Positions 1 through 4,595 of a DNA stretch of 7,106 bases are shown in pieces. How positions within the stretch are numbered: the first letter of the stretch is position 1; each line of letters starts with the position of its first letter. The DNA lies in assembly GCA_007125875.1 (NCBI GenBank), contig SLCI01000213.1, forward strand, positions 1 through 7,106, read 5' to 3'. Source of the DNA: Kiritimatiellia bacterium (lineage in GTDB: Bacteria; Verrucomicrobiota; Kiritimatiellia; SLAD01). The notes under the pieces are model-generated. The model was not told where the DNA came from, searched no databases, and saw only the letters and a program-made list of their open reading frames with translations. The translations under genes and the position numbers were made by a program.

Positions 1-455
1 AGCATCATAGTCGTTTTGGAGGGCGGAGCGCTGCGACGCCGCGATAGAAATGGAAAATGGCTAAGCGCTGTGTGGCCTCCGGTCTCGCGGAGCTCGACCC
101 TCCACACGCGAGCCAAAGCATAATGGTCATTCTGGAGGGCGGAGCTCTGCGACGCCGCGATCTTGCATAGGCAAATGCAGACTCTTGTGCGGCTTCCGGT
201 CTCGCGGAGCTCGACCCTACTCACGGGAGCCAAAGCATAATGGTCATTCTGGAGGGCGGAGCTCTGCGACGCCGCGATCTTGCATGGGTAAATGCAAACT
301 CATGTGCGGCCTCCGGTCTCGCGGAGCTCGCCCCTCCACACGCGAGCCAAAGCATCATAGTCGTTTTGGAGGGCGGAGCGCTGCGACGCCGCGATAGGAA
401 TGGAAAATGGCTAAGCGCTGTGTGGCCTCCGGTCTCGCGGAGCTCAACCCTTCAA
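1..455. repeat. Tandem array of four ~117-bp units with inverted arms
   Basis: Units start at 1, 117, 234 and 351, with lengths of 116, 117, 117 and about 105 (last unit truncated). Each starts AGCATMATRGTC and carries a left arm beginning TGGAGGGCGGAGC and a right arm ending GAGCTCGACCCTCCA. The right arm reverse-complemented resembles the left arm (in unit 1, 17-41 against 80-104), so each unit can fold as a long imperfect hairpin, and the right arm of one unit can also pair with the left arm of the next. Units 1 and 4 are nearly identical (one difference over the first ~94 bases). Units 2 and 3 form a second type (about 92% alike), giving an A-B-B-A order. The array begins at base 1, so it probably extends leftwards. 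It resembles dispersed G+C-rich intergenic repeats I associate with Verrucomicrobiota; that link is from memory. Open frames crossing it on both strands are by-products of the 39-codon periodicity, not genes. Confidence 0.93.
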
Positions 456-535
456 CTTGTTGGGATCTGTGTGTAAGTGGTTCTCCGCAAGCGAGTCCGC
501 GCAGAGAACTTATTGACTCTGGATAGGGTGATGGC
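456..535. other. Spacer with a hairpin at the 3' side of the DUF212 gene
   Basis: This spacer separates the repeat array from the stop codon of the leftward DUF212 gene. GTTCTC (480-485) and GAGAAC (504-509) can form a 6-bp stem with an 18-base loop that has some further G-C pairing inside. Read on the minus strand the hairpin lies about 27 bases past the DUF212 stop, where a terminator would be expected. No T-tract follows it, so a terminator call would be weak. I see no gene here. Confidence 0.4.
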
Positions 536-997
536 TTAAACCGCCCAGCGGCCATGAATCCAAAGCGTCACTACAATGCCAAGCAGCATCCCGAAAAATA
601 CTTCGTATCGGGTATGTCCTAACAGTTCGGCCAACTTCTTCTCAGAAAAATGATGTTCTTTGAAGAATTCTTCCACGATCTGATTCAGTAGGCGGGCTTG
701 TTGACCTGCCGCACGTCGGAAGCTTTGGGCATCGAACATCACGATCAAGGCGAAGCCAAGCGCCAGCGCGAACAGTGGATCGGCAAAAGAGGTGCTGAGC
801 CCAATCGATGTGGCTAAGGCACTAACCATCGCCGAATGCGAGCTCGGCATGCCACCAGTGCTGACCATCACATAGAAGTCGATTTTACGTGTCCGCACAA
901 AGTTGAAAAAGAACTTCAGTGCTTGCGCAATCAGCCACGCAAAGAAGGCGGAAACAAATGCGACATTCGCGAACAGGTGAGTGGAGGTTTCATTCAT
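536..997 (-). CDS. Divergent PAP2 family (DUF212) membrane protein
   Basis: This 153-residue integral membrane protein is of the DUF212 / divergent PAP2 type (YuiD-like). Family hallmarks are visible: STGGMPSSHSA at residues 46-56 (the PSSHS phosphatase-like motif), FDAQSFRRAAGQQA at 88-101 (usually DAxGVRRxAG, so QSF is a small deviation), and LGHTRYEV at 126-133. Hydrophobic segments at about 8-34, 52-70, 74-90 and 134-148 suggest four membrane passes with the motifs at the membrane face. The length matches the family (about 150-160). The fold suggests lipid-phosphate phosphatase chemistry, but as far as I know no substrate is established for DUF212, so function remains open. The ATG at 995-997 is the natural family start; I see no good Shine-Dalgarno sequence before it. 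The gene is divergent from sodA, with 105 bp between the two starts. Confidence 0.9.
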   Translation of the reverse strand: MNETSTHLFANVAFVSAFFAWLIAQALKFFFNFVRTRKIDFYVMVSTGGMPSSHSAMVSALATSIGLSTSFADPLFALALGFALIVMFDAQSFRRAAGQQARLLNQIVEEFFKEHHFSEKKLAELLGHTRYEVFFGMLLGIVVTLWIHGRWAV

Positions 998-1027
998 TGT
1001 GTTAGGTGTACTGGTTTTGATCGACTC

Positions 1028-1055
1028 TCGACAAGGTTAATTCGTTCAGTATAGT
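1028..1055 (+). promoter_or_regulatory. Predicted sigma70-type promoter of sodA
   Basis: TCGACA (1028-1033, 5/6 match to the -35 consensus) and TATAGT (1050-1055, 5/6 match to the -10) are separated by 16 bases, giving a predicted start near 1062 and a leader of about 40 nt before sodA. The -10 overlaps TATACT on the opposite strand (1048-1053), a possible -10 for the divergent DUF212 gene, though I see no matching -35 there. Just downstream is the dyad GTCA-CAAC-TGAC (1054-1065), a possible but unproven operator. Confidence 0.5.
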
Positions 1056-1102
1056 CACAACTGACAGCTGAATCACACTAATGATAAGTAAGGAGAGTAA
1101 AC

Positions 1103-1726
1103 ATGGCACATACATTACCTGATTTGCCCTATGCCAAAGACGCGTTGGAGCCAACCATCGATGCGCGCACAATGGAAATCCATCAGGGTAAGCATCACGC
1201 AACCTACGTCAATAATCTGAACGCTGCGCTCGAGTCGCATGCCGACTTGGCCGCCAAGTCTATTGAGGAGTTGATCAGCGATTTGTCGGCTGTACCGGAG
1301 TCGATCCGCACTGCGGTTCGTAACAATGGTGGCGGACATTACAACCACACCTTGTTCTGGCAAATCATGGGCCCAAGCGCGGGCAGCGCCCCCAGCGGTG
1401 AACTCGCCGCTGCCATCGATGCCGAGCTGGGCGGCTTGGACGCCTTCAAAGAGGCTTTCGCGAAAGCAGGTGCAACGCGGTTTGGTTCGGGTTGGGCTTG
1501 GTTGGTCGTGGTTGATGGCAAACTGGTCGTCACCTCGACACCAAATCAAGACAATCCCTTGATGAAGGGTGTGGCGGATGTGGTCGGCACGCCAATCCTT
1601 GGCTTGGATGTCTGGGAGCATGCCTATTACCTGAACTACCAGAACCGTCGTCCAGACTACATCGCCGCTTGGTGGGATGTCGTCAATTGGGACAAGGTTG
1701 CTGAACTCTACGCTGCCGCGAAATAA
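1103..1726 (+). CDS. sodA: Superoxide dismutase, Mn type
   Basis: This is a 207-residue cytoplasmic superoxide dismutase of the Fe/Mn family, converting superoxide to oxygen and hydrogen peroxide. The metal ligands are all present: His27 (in MEIHQGKHH), His82 (NHTLFW), Asp169 and His173 (DVWEHAYY, the family signature). GGGHYNH at 76-82 and Gln149 in TPNQDNP are the pattern of manganese enzymes; iron enzymes normally have the active-site Gln in the first of these positions. Mn is therefore the likely metal, although cambialistic use cannot be excluded. There is no signal peptide and the length is normal. AAGGAG (1090-1095) lies 7 bases before the ATG, a textbook ribosome-binding site. A predicted promoter precedes the gene and a strong intrinsic terminator follows it. 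The stop codon lies inside the perfect palindrome at 1723-1736. Confidence 0.97.
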   Translation: MAHTLPDLPYAKDALEPTIDARTMEIHQGKHHATYVNNLNAALESHADLAAKSIEELISDLSAVPESIRTAVRNNGGGHYNHTLFWQIMGPSAGSAPSGELAAAIDAELGGLDAFKEAFAKAGATRFGSGWAWLVVVDGKLVVTSTPNQDNPLMKGVADVVGTPILGLDVWEHAYYLNYQNRRPDYIAAWWDVVNWDKVAELYAAAK

Positions 1727-1747
1727 GCGCGCTTATGAGTAATTGAG

Positions 1748-1789
1748 AGAACCGCCGATTCCTTTACGGGTCGGCGGTTCTTTCGTTTT
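1748..1789 (+). terminator. Intrinsic terminator after sodA, just before gltS
   Basis: AGAACCGCCGA (1748-1758) and TCGGCGGTTCT (1771-1781) form a perfect 11-bp stem around a 12-base loop, followed by TTTCGTTTT. This is a classical Rho-independent terminator for sodA. It ends only 4 bases before the Shine-Dalgarno sequence of gltS, so it must also affect how gltS is transcribed. Confidence 0.88.
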
Positions 1790-1804
1790 GGAGAAGGAGG
1801 CGGG

Positions 1805-3271
1805 ATGACAAATTGGGATATTTTCTGGGCACTAGCAGTGATCGGCATGACCTTGGTGATTGCCCGCATGATTAAGTCGCGGGTGACGCTCTTTGAGTCG
1901 CTTTTCATACCCAGTTCGATCATCGCAGGGTTTCTTGTGCTGCTGCTGAGCCCACAGGTGTTGGGCCAAGCGGTCCGTGCGCTGATCGGGCCGGATCATG
2001 CGCTCGTGAACGGCATTTTCCCTGACTCCTTCGCCCAAGTATGGCGGAGCTTACCCGGCCTGCTAATCAGTGTCGTGTTTGCCGCGCTCTTTTTGGGTAA
2101 ACCAATTCCCGGCTTGCGGGAAATCTGGATGAGAGCTGGGCCGCAAGTTGTTTTCGGACAAACCTTGGCCTGGGGCCAATATGTGGTCGGCATCGGACTT
2201 TGCTTGCTGGTCTTGACGCCGGTATTCGGCACCAACCCCCTGGCCGGCGCGCTAATTGAAATCAGCTTTGAAGGTGGTCACGGCACCGCCGCGGGTATGG
2301 CGGAAACATTCCGCGCGCTCGATTTTGAGGAAGGCGCAGACTTGGCGTTGGGGTTGGCGACTGTCGGGCTCTTGTCCGGCGTACTGTTCGGCACCGTCCT
2401 GATCAATTGGGCGGCGCGGCGCGGGACCATCCAACTCGCTGATCGTAAACGGGTCAGAATTCGCGATACACAGAAAACAATGCCCACCGACGTGGATTCC
2501 ATGCGCGAGTGGAACGATATCCGGTGGGAACGAGAACAAGCGGCCCGGCCAACCGATCCGTTGTCCATGCATCTCGGCGTGGTCGGCCTTGCTGTTGGGA
2601 TTGGCTGGCTGATCCGGCAGGCCTTGATTTGGATCGAAACGGTCACGTGGGGCGGCCCTGACGGTGTCGTGATCATCGGCTATGTCCCGTTATTCCCGTT
2701 GGCGATGATTGGCGGGGTCATCGTTCAATTAGTGGTTACCAAGACGAAACAGGAACATCATGTTAATCGGCGTTTGATGAACCGAATCTCCGGTACCGCG
2801 CTCGACTTCACGATTGTCGCCGCGTTAGGGACACTCTCCCTCGCCGCGATTGGTGATCATTTGGCGCCCTTCATCCTGCTAGCTGTCGCCGGCATCGGAT
2901 GGAGCTTATTCGGTGTGGTGTACCTGGCACCGCGCCTCATACCGTTGAATTGGTTTGAACGCGGGGTGGGGGACTTTGGTCAATCTATGGGCGTCACGGT
3001 GACGGGTTTGCTGTTGATGCGCATGGCGGATCCGAATAATGAGTCGGGCGCCCTAGAGAGTTTTGGCTATAAGCAATTATTGTTTGAGCCGATCGTCGGG
3101 GGCGGTTTATTTACGGCAGCGGCCATGCCCTTAATGGCTCAATTCGGCTCAGTATTTGTGCTGGTTTTGACCGGCACAATTACGGTACTGTGGCTCGTTT
3201 TCGGATACTGGGTATTCGGACGAAAGATTGCTAGCCACGCTAAACAGGGTGGCTCGATGCGAGTAACTTGA
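1805..3271 (+). CDS. gltS: Sodium/glutamate symporter, GltS family
   Basis: This 488-residue polytopic inner-membrane protein is of the GltS (ESS) family, which couples glutamate uptake to the sodium gradient. Hydrophobic segments run through nearly the whole length. The family motif GGHGTAAG is at 157-164. FGQSMGVTVTGLLLMRMADP (391-410) and EPIVGGGLFTAAAMPLMAQFG (428-448) occupy the equivalent part of the C-terminal half, consistent with the two-fold inverted topology of the family. E. coli GltS is about 400 residues. The extra length here includes a charged hydrophilic stretch at about 203-256 between the halves (RKRVRIRDTQ, then REWNDIRWEREQ), likely cytoplasmic. Substrate assignment is by family only; another dicarboxylate or amino acid is possible. 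AAGGAGG (1794-1800) lies 4 bases before the ATG, a strong site with short spacing. No own promoter is visible between the sodA terminator and this gene. Confidence 0.88.
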   Translation: MTNWDIFWALAVIGMTLVIARMIKSRVTLFESLFIPSSIIAGFLVLLLSPQVLGQAVRALIGPDHALVNGIFPDSFAQVWRSLPGLLISVVFAALFLGKPIPGLREIWMRAGPQVVFGQTLAWGQYVVGIGLCLLVLTPVFGTNPLAGALIEISFEGGHGTAAGMAETFRALDFEEGADLALGLATVGLLSGVLFGTVLINWAARRGTIQLADRKRVRIRDTQKTMPTDVDSMREWNDIRWEREQAARPTDPLSMHLGVVGLAVGIGWLIRQALIWIETVTWGGPDGVVIIGYVPLFPLAMIGGVIVQLVVTKTKQEHHVNRRLMNRISGTALDFTIVAALGTLSLAAIGDHLAPFILLAVAGIGWSLFGVVYLAPRLIPLNWFERGVGDFGQSMGVTVTGLLLMRMADPNNESGALESFGYKQLLFEPIVGGGLFTAAAMPLMAQFGSVFVLVLTGTITVLWLVFGYWVFGRKIASHAKQGGSMRVT

Positions 3272-3361
3272 TACATGGCTAAAATTTTGGGCATAACGTG
3301 CCCGGCCAGACCGCAACTTGCAGCGGGTGCAAGTGTGCGTTAGGGTTATGAAAGGGAAAGT
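3272..3361 (+). other. Spacer with a short hairpin before the zinc-ribbon gene
   Basis: ACTTGCA (3316-3322) and TGCAAGT (3328-3334) form a perfect 7-bp stem with loop GCGGG. No T-tract follows, so it is not a convincing terminator for gltS. It could be a leader structure of the zinc-ribbon gene that starts 27 bases later. AAAGGGA (3351-3357) serves as that gene's ribosome-binding site. No convincing promoter was found. Confidence 0.4.
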
Positions 3362-3655
3362 ATGACGGACGGTGTAAAAAAGAAGATTGTGATCAAGCGC
3401 AAAGCGGGTGGAATGTCTCCGATCAGGCTAAACAACCCCGCCGCTCAGGCGCAGGATCAGGATGCTAAAACGAGCACGCAAGAGGCTGTCGCCAAAAACG
3501 AAGGTCAAGGTTCCGCGTCAGAAGCAGTTGTCTTCAAATTCTACTGTGTCTATTGCGGACAAAAACTCTCGGCCAAAGACACCGTGTCCGGCAAACGGAT
3601 CAAATGTCCTGCCTGCCAGCGTAAGATCGTTGTACCTACGCCGCCGGATGCGTGA
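3362..3655 (+). CDS. Small basic protein with a C-terminal zinc ribbon
   Basis: This 97-residue protein has two parts. Residues 1-58 are hydrophilic and probably disordered: KKKIVIKRK at 6-14, then a Gln/Ala/Asp-rich linker. Residues 59-92 form a zinc ribbon with CVYC at 62-65 and CPAC at 82-85, separated by GQKLSAKDTVSGKRIK, followed by VVPTPP. The spacing CxxC-x16-CxxC with Gly after the first pair and VP after the second is a common bacterial zinc-ribbon or finger-like module, often found as the N-terminal part of larger proteins in Planctomycetes and Verrucomicrobia; here it stands alone at the C-terminus. The four Cys presumably bind one zinc. The basic tail could contact nucleic acid, but no function can be assigned. 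The start has AAAGGGA upstream; an out-of-frame ATG at 3348 meets a stop almost at once. The stop codon is the left edge of a palindrome shared with the convergent neighbour. Confidence 0.8.
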   Translation: MTDGVKKKIVIKRKAGGMSPIRLNNPAAQAQDQDAKTSTQEAVAKNEGQGSASEAVVFKFYCVYCGQKLSAKDTVSGKRIKCPACQRKIVVPTPPDA

Positions 3656-3703
3656 TCAACGGTATCCGCTGATCAGGAGACTTTCGCCTTTTGGGCGGCT
3701 TGC
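3650..3703. repeat. 54-bp direct repeat, copy 1
   Basis: This copy is identical to 3889-3942 at 49 of 54 positions with no gaps. It begins with the last codons of the zinc-ribbon gene (GCG TGA) and includes the palindrome TGATCAACGG-TAT-CCGCTGATCA (3653-3675, one mismatched pair). It continues into sequence matching the last codons of the minus-strand gene at 3912-4388. Confidence 0.92.
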
Positions 3704-3719
3704 GTGGAATCATTTTCCT
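3650..3719 (-). pseudogene. Decayed 3' fragment of a duplicate of the 158-aa minus-strand gene
   Basis: Read leftwards, 3673-3703 spells QAAQKAKVS and a stop, against QAARKAKVS and a stop at the end of the intact gene. Immediately upstream, 3696-3717 matches an internal part of that gene (3996-4017) at 19 of 22 bases; in another frame it reads KMIPRKP against the intact KMIPNKP. The two matching blocks are 239 and 300 bases from their intact counterparts. Relative to the intact gene, 61 nt are therefore missing, and the junction lies on the pentamer GCTTG found at both ends of the lost segment (3937-3941 and 3998-4002). The deletion shifts the frame and leaves no usable start, so this is a relic. 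Homology further upstream is not clear. TTTTCCTGA at 3713-3721 also occurs at 4057-4065, which might mark a second deletion. Confidence 0.72.
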
Positions 3720-3727
3720 GAGTTCAA

Positions 3728-3796
3728 GATTAGGGCGAAAGACTAGGGGCAATAATGCTATCTCTTTATCTTGCGCCTTAATCTTTCGCCCTTATC
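3728..3796. repeat. Long imperfect inverted repeat between the convergent genes
   Basis: The arms are 3728-3747 (core AGGGCGAAAGA) and 3777-3796 (core TCTTTCGCCCT). They match at 17 of 20 positions, one of the three differences being a G-U type, and enclose a 29-base A/T-rich loop. No T-tract follows on either strand, so it is not a standard terminator. The octamer GGCGAAAG of the arms also occurs in both 54-bp repeats (3682-3689 and 3921-3928 on the minus strand). It could be a transcript-end structure, a remnant of a mobile repeat, or a small RNA hairpin; nothing decides among these. Confidence 0.55.
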
Positions 3797-3888
3797 TCAA
3801 GCAGATTGCTCCCTTGCAAGAATCGCCAGAGACCAACAAACGTTTCAGAACATTCTTGTAGCCGCCGCCGTTAGGCGGTGGACCCACC
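3797..3888. other. Remainder of the convergent spacer, with competing hairpins
   Basis: No gene is seen. CCGCC (3865-3869) can pair with GGCGG (3874-3878), or GCGGTGG (3875-3881) can pair with CCACCGC (3884-3890). The two stems share bases and exclude each other. On the minus strand they follow the stop of the 158-residue gene and may help end its transcript, although no T-tract is present. TTGTAGCC and GCCGCCG at 3856-3870 resemble TTGTACC and GCCGCCG near the end of the zinc-ribbon gene (3630-3646), possibly the degenerate left part of the duplication. Confidence 0.35.
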
Positions 3889-3942
3889 GCGTGATCAGCG
3901 GCATCCGCTAATCAGGAGACTTTCGCCTTTCGGGCAGCTTGC
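3889..3942. repeat. 54-bp direct repeat, copy 2 (3' end of the minus-strand gene)
   Basis: This is the partner of 3650-3703. It includes the palindrome TGATCAGCGG-CAT-CCGCTAATCA (3892-3914, one mismatched pair), whose right edge is the stop codon of the minus-strand gene, and that gene's last ten codons. The left edge reads GCG TGA, as at the end of the zinc-ribbon gene, which suggests the duplicated segment once included the ends of both convergent genes. Confidence 0.92.
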
Positions 3943-4388
3943 ATCTCTACTTCAACAAAGTAGCCAAAAGCTTTGAGTGGCGAATTCTCGCGGAACGGCT
4001 TGTTTGGGATCATTTTCTCCCAAACAATCCGGCAGGCAATGCGCAGTCTTGCCTCGTTTTCCTGAAAAATGAGGCCATCGGTAAAGGCCTTCCACCATAC
4101 GTGGGCCTCTTTCGGTTTCGCACCCAACTTGGGCAGTTCTTTTTCAACCGCCTTATAGGCCCGCGCCATAATCTTTAAGTTGGACTTTTCGGTGTCCGGA
4201 AAATACTGACTCAGAAAAAACAGCGCCATCCCGGCCCCAATTTCCAGCAGCTTATCGTCGGGAATCGAAACAGGGCTGTGTGCGCGATCATTCTCTTTAT
4301 CGAAAAATTGCACCGCCCGTGGCAGTTTTTCCGTAACAAAACTTTGGATGAAGTTCTCGACCGGCGTTTTCTTTTTGAACCACAACAT
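3912..4388 (-). CDS. Uncharacterised 158-residue soluble protein
   Basis: I do not recognise this family. The protein is probably cytoplasmic and mostly helical, with no signal peptide and no convincing membrane segment; the only hydrophobic run is IGAGMALFFLSQYF at 50-63. The N-terminus is basic (WFKKKTPVENF, 3-13). Aromatic-rich stretches are HVWWKAFTDGLIF (96-108) and FGYFVEVEMQAARKAKVS at the end. There are no cysteine clusters or catalytic motifs. The start chosen is the ATG at 4386-4388, preceded at 4 bases by GAGGTG (4393-4398, minus strand), a strong Shine-Dalgarno match. An upstream TTG at 4419-4421 would add 11 residues but lacks such a site. The gene converges on the zinc-ribbon gene and has a decayed partial duplicate next to it, evidence that the segment was once tandemly duplicated. 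Codon use looks like its neighbours, so I judge it a real gene. Confidence 0.75.
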   Translation of the reverse strand: MLWFKKKTPVENFIQSFVTEKLPRAVQFFDKENDRAHSPVSIPDDKLLEIGAGMALFFLSQYFPDTEKSNLKIMARAYKAVEKELPKLGAKPKEAHVWWKAFTDGLIFQENEARLRIACRIVWEKMIPNKPFRENSPLKAFGYFVEVEMQAARKAKVS

Positions 4389-4595
4389 GGGACACCTCGA
4401 AGGTTGAAATGCAAAGCGCAACTAAATGAAACGTTAACCATAAAGCGGATTCGGATTCAATCGTAAAGGATCGCAGGATCCCGCTCGTCATCGCTACGAA
4501 TTCGCATTACGATACCTGACATCATGAAGGAGAGGATGACAAAAGAGAGACGATCGCGCCACATGCCAACGCGGCAGGCCGAGGGAGAGGCACCC
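4389..4595. other. Divergent intergenic region before manA
   Basis: This region separates the starts of the leftward 158-residue gene and manA. A weak promoter candidate for manA is TCGTCA (4485-4490), 17 bases, TACGAT (4508-4513), each 4/6 to consensus. A weaker leftward candidate reads TTTACG, 17 bases, TTTATG on the minus strand within about 4437-4466. From 4524 the sequence is open in the manA frame and has two in-frame ATGs (4524 and 4536), which would add up to 24 residues to ManA. I take it as leader. Confidence 0.35.

Noticed and set aside
1..455. CRISPR array
   Set aside because: Units are 117 bp and conserved along their whole length, with no short repeat separated by unique spacers and no cas gene nearby.
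1..476. Open reading frames across the repeat array on both strands (reading e.g. LEGGALRRRD)
   Set aside because: They follow the 117-bp (39-codon) repeat period, lack ribosome-binding sites and exist in several frames at once; they are by-products of the G+C-rich repeat.
1115..1621. 168-codon open frame on the minus strand inside sodA
   Set aside because: It is a shadow of a gene with every metal-ligand motif of superoxide dismutase; there is no ribosome-binding site and no recognisable product.
3462..3746. 94-codon open frame overlapping the zinc-ribbon gene
   Set aside because: It is a frame-shifted shadow; the zinc-ribbon frame has both CxxC pairs and a ribosome-binding site.
3650..3942. 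Mobile element ends (54-bp repeats taken as terminal repeats of an insertion)
   Set aside because: The two copies are direct, contain the coding 3' end of a neighbouring gene, and enclose no transposase or target-site pattern; a local duplication explains them better.
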